A DNA stretch of 64,000 nt, from assembly GCF_003651225.1 (NCBI RefSeq), contig NZ_RCDB01000003.1:561259-625258 (forward strand), written 5' to 3'. The notes beneath the pieces were generated by a model that did no database searches, had not been told where the DNA came from, and was given only the letters and a program-made list of their open reading frames with translations. Position 1 is the stretch's first letter. Each line of letters opens with the position of its first letter. This document shows, piece by piece, positions 15,952 through 26,308 of this stretch. Origin of the DNA: Microbacterium telephonicum (GTDB lineage Bacteria > Actinomycetota > Actinomycetes > Actinomycetales > Microbacteriaceae). The position numbers and the translations under genes were made by a program.

Positions 15952-18900
15952 CTACTTCACCTTCACCAGCAGCGCCTCGTCGGAGCCCGACTGGTTGTCG
16001 GGGACGACGATCATGGCGCCCAGCGGCTTCTGCGCCTCGTACGCGGCACCGTTCACCGCGAGCGAGACGTCGGCCTTGCCGCGCTTGGGCACGGTGACGT
16101 ACTGACCGTTGGAGATCGCCGGCGCGGTGTGGTCATACGTCGCCCACCCGTCGACGGTGTCTTCGCCGCCGGAGGTGACGCTGAACGCCTGCACCGTGTA
16201 ATCGAACGCACCCGTGAGGCCCAGCTGGCTCGCCGTGACCGGCAGCAGGATGGTGCTGCTGTCGGTGGGCGCCTGCGCGAGGAACCCGGTGGCGAACAGG
16301 GCACCGGTCGAGATGTTCTGCGCGAACACCTCGGTGATGCCGTTGACGTCACCGGCGCGCACCGCTCCGGAGTCGTACGAGAACACGACCCAGTCGGCCT
16401 GACCGTCGCGGTTCACGTCGAGGACGACGTCGAACTCGTTGCCGGCCGCGTTCGACCAGCGCTTGTGGGTGTTCACCGCGAACACGAGCACCTGGTCGTC
16501 GCCGTCGGCCCACGACTGCACACCGGCGGCGCGGATGTCGTAGCCGGTGTCGGCGAGCGCCTTCGACGCGTCCTTGTCGTCGGACAGGCCCCACGTGTAC
16601 ACGTCGGCGGCCGCGTCGATCGCGCCCAGCGTGTTGCGCAGGGTCACAGACTTGGTGCCGTCTGCGACGGCCTGCTTCTTGCCGAACCACGGCGCGGACG
16701 ACCCGGTGGTCACCTTGCTGTTCGAGCGGGGTACGAGCAGGTAGGGCACCCGCAGGGTCGAGTCCGCCGAGGTCAGCACGACGTCACCGGAGATCTCGGA
16801 GAACGAGAACTGGTCGTCGGCCGACAGCGAGCCCGGCACGTCCTTGGCAGCCGCGGCGACCGTGACGATGAGCTTGGCCGTGCCGCCCGGGCGCACCGTC
16901 AGCTTCTTGCTGCTGACGTTCACCGACGCCTTCTGCGACTGCGCCGACGGAGCGGTCGACACCTGGTAGGTGACGGGCTGGTCGCCCTCGTTCTTGACCG
17001 TGACGGTCTTGACGCCGCCGAAGCCCAGCACCGACTCCTGGAAGCCGAAGCTCAGCGCCGACTCGCGCGCCCAGCCACTCTCGGTGCGGAACGCGTCACC
17101 GGTCGCCGTGACCTTCGTCGCGACCGCCTGGGCGGTGTCGACGAGGCCGACGCCACCACGGGTGAGCGACTGACCGGCGACCTTGTCGGGGTCGGCGGTG
17201 GAGACGATCGCCGCCGACACCTGTGGGGCCGACCAGTCCGGGTGGGACTCGACGGTCAGCGCCGCGACGCCCGCGACGTGCGGGGCCGCCATCGAGGTGC
17301 CCGACAGGATGGCCGCGCCGTTGCCGGAGCCGACGTCGGCCGAGGCGATCGAGACGCCGGGGGCGGCGACATCCGGGCTGATCGCGCTGTCGCCCGAGCG
17401 GGGGCCCGACGAGCTGAACGACGCGTAGGAGCGGAAGCCGGGGTTGCCGATCTGGGCGGCCTCGAAGGTCGCCGTGGCACCGGTGGTGAACACCGCGCCG
17501 TCCGAGGACCGCACACCCAGGAACGGGATGTCGACCGTGTACCGCTCACCCGTGTCGGGGTTCGACGTGATGCGTCCCTCGTAGGGCGGCAGCGTGTCGG
17601 CGTTGTTGACCATGAGCACGGCGGCGGCGCCGGCCTGGTCTCCGAACAGACCCTTGGCGACGCGGGCGCAGGTGCCGCGTTCGACGACGGCGAGCTGGCC
17701 CCCGCCGGGCACGATGCCGGCGTCGGTGAACGCCTGCGCCGAGCAGCCCAGGGCGTTCGCGCCGGTCAGTCGCACGACGGTGAGCTCGCCCAGGCCCTCG
17801 ACCGACTCGCCGTTGGCGTTGATGGCCTCGATCTCCTGACCGGCGATCGTGATCTTCGCACCCGGGAACGTCTCGGAGCTGTCGATCGCCGACACCGCGA
17901 TGACACCGTCGCCGGTGCCCGGTGAGCCGGTGAGGTACGGACTCGGGCCGGAGTTGCCGGCGGATGCCACGACCACCACACCCGCGCCGACCGCGTTGGC
18001 GGCCGCGACGGCGTCGGGGTCGTCCCCGCGGCCGAACGACGAGCCGAGCGACATGTTGACGACGTCCATGCCGTTCTCGACGGCCCAGTCCAGGGCGGGG
18101 ACGACGACGTCGGTCGAACCGTCGCAGCCGAAGACGCGCACAGCGTACAGGTCGGCCTGCGGCGCGACGCCCGGGCCGACGAGGAAGTCGTTCGACGGGG
18201 TCGTCGTGTCGTACGGGCCGGCATAGGTGGCGCCGTCGACGGTCACGCCGGATCCGCCGGTGGTCCCGGCGACGTGGGAGCCGTGGCCCTGGCAGTCGAG
18301 CGGGTTGTCGTCGGGCACGGGGATGAGCGCGTCGCCCTCGCCGCCCGCGTCGTACGCGTCGCCGACGAGGTCGATGCCGCCCTTCACGCGCGGCGCGTCG
18401 GGGCCGAACAGCGCGGGGTCGGCGGGTTGGGTCGACGATGCCGCGGCCGCCTCGAACGCTTCGACCGTGCCGGGGCCGCCGAAGGTGGCGTGCGTGTAGT
18501 CGATGCCGGTGTCGAGGATGGCGACCTTGACGTTCTGGCCGGTGTAGCCGGTGGACTCCCACACCTGGGGCACGCCGAGGTAGGGCACAGACACGGCGTT
18601 CTCGAGTTCGTAGGTGCGCACCGGGTGGATCGCGACGACGTTGGGCAGCGTGGCGACGGCGTCGACCTGGTCGGCCGGGATGGTGGCCTGGATGCCGTTG
18701 TACGCCGACTGCATCTCCGCTTCGACCTCGCCGCCCTTGTCGGCGACGGCATCCGAGACGGGCGCCTGCTTCTGCTCCAGATCGCCCTTGATCTGGTCCT
18801 TCTCCCCGTCGGAGAGTTCTCGTCCGTGCTCGGCCTCGACGACGGCCACGGGGTCACCGGTCATCTCGATGATGACTTTGACCGTGCCGTCGGAGGAGAT

Positions 18901-19077
18901 CGCCGACGCCTGGAACGTCGAGTCGATCTGACCCGCGGAATCCGAGCGGGGCAGACGCGACGAGGGATCCTCGTCGGTTGCGGCGAAGGCCGCGGTTGCG
19001 GGCAGTGTCAGCGCGAGGGCGCCGACGGCCGCGAGGATGCGTCGATGCAAGAGGGAACCGCCTTTCGTGAGGGGCAT
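15952..19077 (-). CDS. Secreted S8 subtilisin-like serine protease with PA insert
   Basis: A 1041-residue extracellular protease. The signal peptide is residues 1-33 (cleavage near AFAA), followed by an I9-type propeptide to about 160. The catalytic triad is Asp189 (AILDTGID), His265 (GHGSHVAG) and Ser595 (SGTSMAAPH), with oxyanion Asn375 (ASAGNSG). A protease-associated (PA) domain interrupts the catalytic domain at about 405-540. C-terminal to 650 come an Fn3-like region (VTVKNEGDQPVTYQVS) and a beta-rich domain with no cell-wall anchor, so it is probably released. Large size and domain order match lactocepin/C5a-type relatives. Start ATG at 19077. Confidence 0.94.
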   Translation of the reverse strand: MPLTKGGSLLHRRILAAVGALALTLPATAAFAATDEDPSSRLPRSDSAGQIDSTFQASAISSDGTVKVIIEMTGDPVAVVEAEHGRELSDGEKDQIKGDLEQKQAPVSDAVADKGGEVEAEMQSAYNGIQATIPADQVDAVATLPNVVAIHPVRTYELENAVSVPYLGVPQVWESTGYTGQNVKVAILDTGIDYTHATFGGPGTVEAFEAAAASSTQPADPALFGPDAPRVKGGIDLVGDAYDAGGEGDALIPVPDDNPLDCQGHGSHVAGTTGGSGVTVDGATYAGPYDTTTPSNDFLVGPGVAPQADLYAVRVFGCDGSTDVVVPALDWAVENGMDVVNMSLGSSFGRGDDPDAVAAANAVGAGVVVVASAGNSGPSPYLTGSPGTGDGVIAVSAIDSSETFPGAKITIAGQEIEAINANGESVEGLGELTVVRLTGANALGCSAQAFTDAGIVPGGGQLAVVERGTCARVAKGLFGDQAGAAAVLMVNNADTLPPYEGRITSNPDTGERYTVDIPFLGVRSSDGAVFTTGATATFEAAQIGNPGFRSYASFSSSGPRSGDSAISPDVAAPGVSIASADVGSGNGAAILSGTSMAAPHVAGVAALTVESHPDWSAPQVSAAIVSTADPDKVAGQSLTRGGVGLVDTAQAVATKVTATGDAFRTESGWARESALSFGFQESVLGFGGVKTVTVKNEGDQPVTYQVSTAPSAQSQKASVNVSSKKLTVRPGGTAKLIVTVAAAAKDVPGSLSADDQFSFSEISGDVVLTSADSTLRVPYLLVPRSNSKVTTGSSAPWFGKKQAVADGTKSVTLRNTLGAIDAAADVYTWGLSDDKDASKALADTGYDIRAAGVQSWADGDDQVLVFAVNTHKRWSNAAGNEFDVVLDVNRDGQADWVVFSYDSGAVRAGDVNGITEVFAQNISTGALFATGFLAQAPTDSSTILLPVTASQLGLTGAFDYTVQAFSVTSGGEDTVDGWATYDHTAPAISNGQYVTVPKRGKADVSLAVNGAAYEAQKPLGAMIVVPDNQSGSDEALLVKVK

Positions 19078-19230
19078 GACCGACCCGCGGGATGTGCGGG
19101 GGCTGACAGGAGGCTATGCATCCGCCGAGATTCACAGGGGAACCATGAGAAAAGTTTCATTCTCATTGGCACTCGGTCCCACCTGCGCTATGGCCGCTGT
19201 CGCGCATGCCCCGCGCTATCGTGACGAGCG

Positions 19231-20373
19231 ATGCCCGCGCCCTCCGCACCACGCTTCGGCGACACGATCCCGATGCCCGACGGCGTGCCACTGCGCGCCG
19301 TCACGTTCCGCCGGCCGACCGCCCCCACGCCGGGCGCCGAGACGATGCTGCAGCTGATCGGCGTCACCGATCCCGGCGCGATCGACGCGATGCTGCTGCG
19401 CCCCGACGGCGTCGACGGGGCATCGCTCACGCTGCACCTGCCCGACGACCTCGTCGCCGGGTATGGATTCGTCACCGCCGAGCACATCCCGCGCGACGCG
19501 GCGGACGACTTCTTCGCCTGGATCGCGGTGCTGCAGTCGGCCAGGCCGGATCCGGCCGTGGCCGAACGCATCCCCGACCAGCTCGGCGGAACCGCCTCCG
19601 TCCTGCGGATGCCGGGTTCCCGACGCCATCCCGCCGAGCTCCCGGATGCCGCATCCCTGCGCCGGTACGTCCGCACACCGATCGACCTCGGCGCCGACGG
19701 CGTCGCGACGGTGCTCGTGCCGGATTCCGCGCCGGGCGCCGGGGCCGTCCGCGTGCTCGTGCTCTTCGACGCCGAGAACTGGGCGCAACTCCCCCTCGCC
19801 GACGACCTGTCGCGGCATCCGCTCGGCGACACCGCTGTGCTGCTGATGCCGTCCGGCGACCCCTACCGCCGGTTCGCTACCCTGCCCGACCGGGCCGCCG
19901 TCGCCGACTGGACGCGGCGAGCTCTGGCCGGGGCCCAGGATGCCGGGGCGTTCGGCGAGACTCCGGTCGCCGCGATCACGGCGGCGGGGCAGAGCTACGG
20001 TGCGCTGGCCGCCGTCGGGCTCGTGCTCGACGGCATCGCCGGTGCCGCGATCGCCCAGTCCGGGTCGTTCGAGCAGCGCGCCGACACGACGGCGGGCGAG
20101 GAGGGCGACCGGCCCGGCGACCTCATCGAGGCGCTCGCGACGACGCCGCTGCCGCAAGCGCGGTTCGTCGTGCAGCACGGCTCACTCGAACCCGTCGCCT
20201 CATGCGTCGCGCCACTGTTCGCGGCCGCGGCCCGTGACGCCGGCGCCGCCGTGCTCGAGCGGGAGTACCGCGGCGGGCACGACTACGCCTGGTGGCGCAC
20301 CGGACTGCTCGACGGACTCGACGCGCTCGAGGAGCTGCGCGGCCTGCCACCCGTGTCGCACGCATCGGCCTGA
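19231..20373 (+). CDS. Enterochelin esterase-like alpha/beta hydrolase
   Basis: A 380-residue protein resembling Fes/IroD-type siderophore esterases that release iron by hydrolysing triscatecholates. An N-terminal Ig-like region (to about 150) precedes the hydrolase domain. Nucleophile Ser255 lies in the elbow GQSYGAL, and catalytic His350 in GGHDYAWWR matches the family. VRVLVLFDAENW corresponds to the first core strand. No siderophore synthesis or uptake genes are nearby, so the substrate is uncertain. No signal peptide is seen, so it is cytosolic. Confidence 0.82.
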   Translation: MPAPSAPRFGDTIPMPDGVPLRAVTFRRPTAPTPGAETMLQLIGVTDPGAIDAMLLRPDGVDGASLTLHLPDDLVAGYGFVTAEHIPRDAADDFFAWIAVLQSARPDPAVAERIPDQLGGTASVLRMPGSRRHPAELPDAASLRRYVRTPIDLGADGVATVLVPDSAPGAGAVRVLVLFDAENWAQLPLADDLSRHPLGDTAVLLMPSGDPYRRFATLPDRAAVADWTRRALAGAQDAGAFGETPVAAITAAGQSYGALAAVGLVLDGIAGAAIAQSGSFEQRADTTAGEEGDRPGDLIEALATTPLPQARFVVQHGSLEPVASCVAPLFAAAARDAGAAVLEREYRGGHDYAWWRTGLLDGLDALEELRGLPPVSHASA

Positions 20374-20388
20374 ACGGACCCAGCCCGG

Positions 20389-21471
20389 TCAGGCGATGCG
20401 GGTGCCCTTCGCGAGCGTGCGCGCGGGAGTGCGGGTGCGCGCCCACGCCCACCACAGCAGCCCGCCGGCGAGCACCACCTGCACCCCGAGACCGACGAAC
20501 CAGCTCGGCACCGTCGAATCGATGACCTCCTGCGCCGTCCGGTAGGTCTGCTCGGGCTGCACGGCGCACTCGTCGTACCGGGATTCGAATTCGGGCGTCT
20601 GCTGCGCCATCCGCACGCCGTACTTGATCTGCCCGAACAGGTCCTCGGGGCTGCCGTACGAGTCGTAGGCGGTCGGGACGGCGTCCGCGAGGATGACGAA
20701 CGGGTTCGCCGCGAGCAGCCACCACACGCGATCGAAACGCGGTGCCGTGTACGTGCTCGTCTGCCACTGCCCGCACTCCCAGTTCTCCGGCGCGTTGACG
20801 CAGCTCTCGACCCCCTCGATGCACCGCGGGTACCCGCGGGCGTCGTATTCGGCGTACCGCTGCGTGGAGGTGAACGTCGACTGCGAGCTCGCCCCGACCA
20901 GGCCGAACCCGATGAGCGTGCCGATCGCGAGCGCGGCCACGACGAGGTACGTCGTCGCGACGGAGAACAGCGGGCGGGCGAGGATGCCGGACAGCGCGAC
21001 GCCGATCGCGGCGACGATCCCGATCTCGACGACGAGCACGAGCGCCGAGACCAGCACGGTGAGCGGAGGCACATCGCCGGCGAGCGTCGCGATCAGCAGG
21101 AACGGCACGGCGACACCCGCGAACGCGAGGCCGGTGATCCAGGCGGCGAGCAGCTTGCCGAACAGGATCTCGCCGGTCGTGGCGAGCGTCACCTGCACGC
21201 CCGCCAGCGTCGCGGCGTCGCGGTCGCCGTTGATGCTGTTGCCGCTGAGCGTCGGCGAGACGAGCACCACCAGCAGCAGCGTGATGTAGACGACCGTCGA
21301 GTAGACGCCCGGACCGCCGGAGCCGCGGAAGCCCCCGAACGCGAGGAACGACAGGGCGGTGACACCGACCAGGATCGCGGCGAAGACGCCGAGCAGCACA
21401 TACCACGACACCGACCGCACGCGCTGGAGCAGCTCCAGCCGCGCGATCGTCCACAGGCGCTGCGCGTTCAT
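20389..21471 (-). CDS. ABC-2 type transporter permease
   Basis: A 360-residue membrane protein with about six TM helices: the first near residue 22 (WYVLLGVFAAILVGVTALSF) and then a cluster from 75 to 205. A long extracytoplasmic loop of about 120 residues with several Cys precedes the last helix. It forms the membrane half of an exporter with the ATPase directly upstream; its ATG (21471) overlaps the ATPase stop in an ATGA. The substrate is unknown. Confidence 0.88.
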   Translation of the reverse strand: MNAQRLWTIARLELLQRVRSVSWYVLLGVFAAILVGVTALSFLAFGGFRGSGGPGVYSTVVYITLLLVVLVSPTLSGNSINGDRDAATLAGVQVTLATTGEILFGKLLAAWITGLAFAGVAVPFLLIATLAGDVPPLTVLVSALVLVVEIGIVAAIGVALSGILARPLFSVATTYLVVAALAIGTLIGFGLVGASSQSTFTSTQRYAEYDARGYPRCIEGVESCVNAPENWECGQWQTSTYTAPRFDRVWWLLAANPFVILADAVPTAYDSYGSPEDLFGQIKYGVRMAQQTPEFESRYDECAVQPEQTYRTAQEVIDSTVPSWFVGLGVQVVLAGGLLWWAWARTRTPARTLAKGTRIA

Positions 21472-22430
21472 CGGACTCCTCCCCCGTCGCCCGGCCGCGG
21501 ATCGCCGCCGCCCTCGAGATCCAGGAACGTGTGCTCGAGCATGCCCGTGGCCGCCGAGTACTCCGCCACCGGGAGCCCCGCACCGACGAGCGACGCGAGC
21601 GCGGCCGCGGCATCCGCGTCGGACGCGAAGGCGAGCAGCAGGTCGCGGCGGTCGACCGGGAGCAGGCCGGCATCGAGCCCCAGCGTCTCGGCCACCGGCA
21701 GCACGGCGGCGCGTGCGTCGCGGTCGGCCAGGCGCAGCCGCCACGTCCGAGTGCGGCTCGCGGCGGCCGCGACCCGCTCGGAGGTGACCGTCTGCCCCTG
21801 CACGAGGAAGACCGCGTCGTCGACGACCTCTTCGAGCTCGGAGAGGATGTGGCTCGACAGCAGCACGGTGCGCCCGTCGGCGGCGAGCCGGCGCAGCAGC
21901 CGGCGCAGGTCGATGCGCCCCTGCGGGTCGAGACCGGACGCCGGCTCGTCCAGCAGCAGCACCCGCGGGTCGTGCACGAGCGCGCGTGCCAGACCCAAGC
22001 GCTGCTTCTGCCCCCGCGAGAGCACGCGTGCGGGGGCGTCGGCGACCTCCGCCAGTCCGACCTCGACGAGCAGCTGCGCCGCACGGGCCTGGGCCACGGC
22101 GCGGTCGAGGTCGTACAGGCGCGCCGTCGTGACGATCGTCTCGCGCGCGGTGAGGTTGGGCCAGGCGCCCAGCGAGTCCGGCATCCAGCCCAGCAGCATC
22201 CGCGCCGCGCCGGGGTCGGCGACGGGATCGACACCGCCGATGCGCACCTCACCGGCATCCGGTGCCAGCAGGGAGGCGAGCATGAGCAGCAGCGTCGTCT
22301 TGCCCGAGCCGTTGGGGCCGACGAGTCCGGTGACGGCGCCCTCCCGGGCTTCGAGCGTGACGCCGCGGACGGCATGCACCTCGCCGAACGAGCGGCGCAC
22401 ATCCCGGGCGACGATGCCTGCTGTGGTCAT
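21468..22430 (-). CDS. ABC transporter ATP-binding protein
   Basis: A 320-residue ABC ATPase. Walker A is GPNGSGKTT (near 38-46). The signature is LSRGQKQRLGLARAL, with Arg in place of the usual Gly at the third position. Walker B is VLLLDEPASGLDP, and the H-loop is LLSSHILSE. The C-terminal ~90 residues form a DUF4162-like extension seen in exporter ATPases. It is first in a two-gene operon with the ABC-2 permease. Confidence 0.92.
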   Translation of the reverse strand: MTTAGIVARDVRRSFGEVHAVRGVTLEAREGAVTGLVGPNGSGKTTLLLMLASLLAPDAGEVRIGGVDPVADPGAARMLLGWMPDSLGAWPNLTARETIVTTARLYDLDRAVAQARAAQLLVEVGLAEVADAPARVLSRGQKQRLGLARALVHDPRVLLLDEPASGLDPQGRIDLRRLLRRLAADGRTVLLSSHILSELEEVVDDAVFLVQGQTVTSERVAAAASRTRTWRLRLADRDARAAVLPVAETLGLDAGLLPVDRRDLLLAFASDADAAAALASLVGAGLPVAEYSAATGMLEHTFLDLEGGGDPRPGDGGGVR

Positions 22431-22509
22431 GCCCTCACCCTATGGGGTGGCTGTGAACAGGTCGGGCAGCCCGGGGTGAACACTCAGCGTGCGCGCAGGA
22501 GCGCAGCGC

Positions 22510-23517
22510 TCAGCGGAAGAACGACACCCCGAGGTCGGGATGGTCGACGAACACGCCGTCGACGCCCGACTCCGCCAGCAGCGCCCACTCCTGCTGCCAA
22601 TGCCCGTGCGCGGCCTTGTCGCGGCCGCGCCGGAACTGCGGCAGCAGGAACCGGTTCTCCGGACGCGCCGTCCACGTGTACACCCGCAGACCGCGTTCGC
22701 GCGCGGCGGCGACGAACGGTGCGGGGCCGGTCGCGCGACCGAGCCGGTCGGGCGCGAGGATCATCTTCTTGTCGACGCTGATCCCGTCGACCGCCCCGAC
22801 GAGCCCGTCGAGCCCGGCATCCGACACGACGCGCGCGTAGGGGGTCGCGCTCTTCCCGTCCCGCGCGACGAGGTCGTAGGGCGCGCCGGCGGACTCGAGC
22901 AGGTACACGTACGTCCCGCGGATGCCGGTGTCCCGCAGTTCGGCCAGCACGGTCGCCTCGAACGACTCGATCACGAGCGGCAGCTCGCCCGCCCCCCAGC
23001 CCGCGGCGCGGAGTTCGGCGGCCAGCAGCTTGGCGACGTCGAACCCGGCGGACGCGAAGTAGGTGGCGTGCTTGACCTCGACGACCGCGCCGATCTCGCG
23101 GCCCTGGTCGAGCGCGGCACGCCGCACGAGGTCGAGCACGTCGGCCAGCCGCAGCATCGGCTGCGTGCCGTCGAAGGTCGCGCTCGACGGGCGCGTCTGC
23201 GGAATGCGCTCGCGGCAGCGCACGGTCTGCAGCTCGGCCCACGTGAAGTCCTCGGTGAACCAGCCGGTCTGCTCGACACCGTCGATCGTCTTCGTCGTGC
23301 GGCGGTCGGCGAACTCCGGACGATCGGCGACGTCGGTCGTCGTCGAGATCTCGTTCTCATGCCGCACGACCGCGACCGCATCCTTCGTCCACACGACGTC
23401 GGGCTCGACGGCATCCACTCCCATTGCCAGCGCCAGATCGTAAGCCGATCGGGTGTGCTCCGGACGGTAGCCGGGCGCTCCGCGGTGGCCGATGACGAGG
23501 GGGCGACGTCTGGGCAT
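22510..23517 (-). CDS. Glycerophosphodiester phosphodiesterase
   Basis: A 335-residue GDPD-family enzyme that hydrolyses glycerophosphodiesters to glycerol-3-phosphate and an alcohol. Catalytic and metal residues are visible in IGHRGAPGYRPEHT (His and Glu), EPDVVWTKD (Glu and Asp), VEVKHATYF, and the late Trp/Asp motifs VYTWTARPEN and GVFVDHPDLG. No signal peptide is visible, so it is probably cytosolic. ATG at 23517. It stands alone, divergent from the BI-1 family gene. Confidence 0.93.
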   Translation of the reverse strand: MPRRRPLVIGHRGAPGYRPEHTRSAYDLALAMGVDAVEPDVVWTKDAVAVVRHENEISTTTDVADRPEFADRRTTKTIDGVEQTGWFTEDFTWAELQTVRCRERIPQTRPSSATFDGTQPMLRLADVLDLVRRAALDQGREIGAVVEVKHATYFASAGFDVAKLLAAELRAAGWGAGELPLVIESFEATVLAELRDTGIRGTYVYLLESAGAPYDLVARDGKSATPYARVVSDAGLDGLVGAVDGISVDKKMILAPDRLGRATGPAPFVAAARERGLRVYTWTARPENRFLLPQFRRGRDKAAHGHWQQEWALLAESGVDGVFVDHPDLGVSFFR

Positions 23518-23657
23518 GCGACCAGGCTACGGGGCGGGTTCCGCGCGGTTCATAGAGTGCTCACAGCGAGGCCCCGAGACGCCCGAAATCACGTGGGCTA
23601 CGCTGGAAATCCGCAGTAACTCAGTGCGGCACCCTTCGTATTGGAGTTGAGACCACG

Positions 23658-24560
23658 ATGGCCTCCAGCAGCAACCCCGCTTTCAGCAACCCCGCGTTCC
23701 AGGAGCAGCGGCCCGGGCTGACCCCGCCGGCTGCGCAGACCCAGTTCTCCGCGACGTCGCACCAGTCGGTCGACGCCGCGACCCAGGCCCAGCTCGAGGG
23801 CGCCTACGCCGCCCCCGCCGCCGGGTCGTTGCAGACCGGTCGCATGACCGTCGAGGACACCGTCTTCAAGACCCTCGGCCTGTTCGCGGTGCTGCTCGTC
23901 ACCGCCGTCGCCGGCTGGATCTGGACGATGTCGACGGTGTCGGTCACCAACCCGAACCCGACCCTCGTGCCGTGGATGGTCGGCGCGCTCGGCGGCTTCG
24001 TGCTGTCGATGATCGTGATCTTCACGTCGCGCAAGAAGGTGCGCCCGGGCCTCATCCTCGGCTACGCGGCCTTCGAGGGCCTGTTCGTCGGCGCGATCTC
24101 GGCGTACTTCGAGTTCATCTGGCCCGGCATCGTGCTGCAGGCCACCCTCGCGACCCTCTCGGTCGTCGGTGTGACCCTGGCCCTGTTCGCCAGCGGCAAG
24201 GTGCGCGCGTCGAAGAAGGCCACCAAGGTCTTCATGATCGCGATGATCGGTTACCTCGTCTTCTCGCTCATCAACGTCGTGATGATGATGTTCGGCGCCT
24301 TCGGCCCCGACAGCGGCGGCCCCTTCGGTCTGCTGAGCCAGACGGTCGCCGGCATCCCGCTGGGTCTCATCATCGGCGTGCTCGTGGTCATCATGGCCGC
24401 GTACTCGCTCGTGCTCGACTTCGACTCGATCCAGCAGGGCGTGCGCAACGGCGCTCCCCGCCAGTTCGCCTGGATGGGTGCCTTCGGCATCATGGTCACG
24501 GTCGTCTGGCTCTACATCGAGATCCTGCGCATCATCGCCATCCTCCGCGGCAGCAACTGA
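23658..24560 (+). CDS. Bax inhibitor-1/YccA family membrane protein
   Basis: A 300-residue membrane protein. A disordered Asn/Pro/Ser-rich N-terminus of ~65 residues contains duplicated NPAFS motifs. Seven TM helices follow, with the family segments VTAVAGWIWT, GYAAFEGLFVGAISAYFE and the C-terminal YSLVLDFDSIQQGVRNGAP. It belongs to the TMBIM/BI-1 family, whose bacterial members can act as pH-sensitive calcium leaks. The actinobacterial subgroup lacks assigned roles. Shine-Dalgarno TTGGAG precedes ATG 23658. Confidence 0.92.
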   Translation: MASSSNPAFSNPAFQEQRPGLTPPAAQTQFSATSHQSVDAATQAQLEGAYAAPAAGSLQTGRMTVEDTVFKTLGLFAVLLVTAVAGWIWTMSTVSVTNPNPTLVPWMVGALGGFVLSMIVIFTSRKKVRPGLILGYAAFEGLFVGAISAYFEFIWPGIVLQATLATLSVVGVTLALFASGKVRASKKATKVFMIAMIGYLVFSLINVVMMMFGAFGPDSGGPFGLLSQTVAGIPLGLIIGVLVVIMAAYSLVLDFDSIQQGVRNGAPRQFAWMGAFGIMVTVVWLYIEILRIIAILRGSN

Positions 24561-24572
24561 GTCGAGCGGAGC

Positions 24573-24653
24573 ACGAGCTCCGCAACATCACACGGACTCC
24601 GCATCCATTCCCCGGTCTGGATGCGGAGTCCGTGCTTTTCTGCGGGGTTCCCC
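24573..24653. repeat. 81-bp nested palindromic repeat, copy 1
   Basis: An 81-bp element starting ACGAGCTCCGCAA, with inner inverted arms GGACTCCGCATCC/GGATGCGGAGTCC and an outer TGCGGGG end. It matches the copies at 38268 and 39276 in length and layout. It lies after the BI-1 gene and before guaA's terminator. Confidence 0.8.
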
Positions 24654-24675
24654 GCCCGAAGACCCCGGAGAACGG

Positions 24676-24709
24676 CGGATGCCGGAACCCCGAAGGGCCC
24701 CGGCATCCG
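24676..24709 (-). terminator. Terminator downstream of guaA
   Basis: A perfect 10-bp stem CGGATGCCGG/CCGGCATCCG lies 18 bp past the guaA stop. It could serve both convergent genes. Confidence 0.6.
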
Positions 24710-24727
24710 TTCAGCGCGTGCGCGCGC

Positions 24728-26308
24728 TCACTCCCATTCGATGGTCCCCGGCGGCTTGCTGGTGACGTCGAGCACGACGCGGTTGACCTCGCGCACCTCG
24801 TTGGTGATGCGGTTGCTGATCTTCGACAGCACGTCGTAGGGCAGGCGCGTCCAGTCCGCCGTCATCGCGTCTTCCGACGAGACCGGGCGCAGCACGATCG
24901 GGTGGCCGTAGGTGCGACCGTCGCCCTGCACGCCCACCGAGCGCACGTCGGCCAGCAGCACGACGGGGCACTGCCAGATCTCGCCGTCCAGGCCCGCCTT
25001 GGTCAGCTCGGCGCGGGCGATGGCGTCGGCGTCACGCAGGATCTCGAGACGGTCAGCGGTGACCTCACCCACGATCCGGATGCCGAGGCCGGGGCCCGGA
25101 AACGGCTGGCGGCCGACGATCTCGGCGGGAAGGCCCAGTTCGCGGCCGATCGCGCGCACCTCGTCCTTGAAGAGGGTGCGCAGCGGCTCGACGAGCTCGA
25201 ACTGCAGGTCTTCCGGAAGGCCGCCGACGTTATGGTGGCTCTTGATGTTGGCGGTGCCGGCACCGCCACCGGACTCGACGACGTCGGGGTACAGCGTGCC
25301 CTGCACCAGGAAGCGGATGGGGTCACCCTCGGCCGCGGCCTCGGCGATGAGCTCCTGCTGCACCTTCTCGAAGGCGCGGATGAACTCGCGGCCTATGATC
25401 TTGCGCTTCTGCTCGGGGTCGCTGACGCCGGCGAGGGCGTTCAGGAACGTCTCACGGGCGTCGACGGTGATCAGGCGCACGCCGGTGGAGGCGACGTAGT
25501 CGTTCTCGACCTGTTCGCGCTCGCCCTTGCGCAGCAGCCCGTGGTCGATGAAGACGGCGACGAGCTGGTCGCCGACCGCCTCGTGCACGAGCGCCGTCGA
25601 GACGGCCGAGTCGACGCCGCCGGACAGCGCCGACAGCACGCGACCGGTGCCGACCTGCGCGCGGATGCGCTCGACCTGCTCGGCGATCACGTTGCCGCTG
25701 TTCCAGTCGGCGGGAAGACCGGCGGCCTTGTGCAGGAAGTTCTCGAGCACGGCCTGACCGTGGTCGGAGTGCTTGACCTCGGGGTGCCACTGCACGCCGT
25801 AGAACTTGCGGGCGTCGTCGGCGAACGCGGCCACGGGGGTCGCGGAGGTGCGGGCGAGCACCTCGAAGCCGGCGGGGGCCTTCGAGACCTGGTCGCCGTG
25901 GCTCATCCAGACGTTCTGCTCGGCGGGCTGGCCGTCCAGGAGCGTGCCCTCGGTGATGACCGTGGCATCCGTCGCGCCGTACTCGCGCAGACCCGTGTTG
26001 GCGACCTCGCCGCCGAGGGTCTGGGCCATCACCTGGAAGCCGTAGCAGATGCCGAGCGTCGGCACGCCGAGGTCGAAGACGCCCGGGTCCAGGCGCGGCG
26101 CGCCCTCTTCGTACACCGACGACGGTCCGCCCGAGAGCACGAGGGCGACGGGGTTGCGCTCGGCGATCTCGGCGGCCGTGGCGGTGTGGGGGACGATCTC
26201 GCTGTAGACGCCGGCCTCGCGCACGCGCCGCGCGATGAGCTGCGCGTACTGGGCTCCGAAGTCGACGACGAGGACGGGTCGCTGATCCGTCTCGGTCTGG
26301 GTGGTCAC
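24728..26308 (-). CDS. guaA: GMP synthase (glutamine-hydrolysing)
   Basis: A 526-residue enzyme converting XMP to GMP with glutamine and ATP. The N-terminal class I amidotransferase has nucleophile Cys in GICYGFQ and the HPE pair in GVQWHPEV. The PP-loop ATP pyrophosphatase motif is SGGVDSAV, and the C-terminal dimerisation domain ends KPPGTIEWE as in the family. I chose the GTG at 26308, which makes a GTGA overlap with the DUF3817 gene and gives the standard length. Together with guaB and guaB3 in this window it covers GMP synthesis. Confidence 0.97.
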   Translation of the reverse strand: MTTQTETDQRPVLVVDFGAQYAQLIARRVREAGVYSEIVPHTATAAEIAERNPVALVLSGGPSSVYEEGAPRLDPGVFDLGVPTLGICYGFQVMAQTLGGEVANTGLREYGATDATVITEGTLLDGQPAEQNVWMSHGDQVSKAPAGFEVLARTSATPVAAFADDARKFYGVQWHPEVKHSDHGQAVLENFLHKAAGLPADWNSGNVIAEQVERIRAQVGTGRVLSALSGGVDSAVSTALVHEAVGDQLVAVFIDHGLLRKGEREQVENDYVASTGVRLITVDARETFLNALAGVSDPEQKRKIIGREFIRAFEKVQQELIAEAAAEGDPIRFLVQGTLYPDVVESGGGAGTANIKSHHNVGGLPEDLQFELVEPLRTLFKDEVRAIGRELGLPAEIVGRQPFPGPGLGIRIVGEVTADRLEILRDADAIARAELTKAGLDGEIWQCPVVLLADVRSVGVQGDGRTYGHPIVLRPVSSEDAMTADWTRLPYDVLSKISNRITNEVREVNRVVLDVTSKPPGTIEWE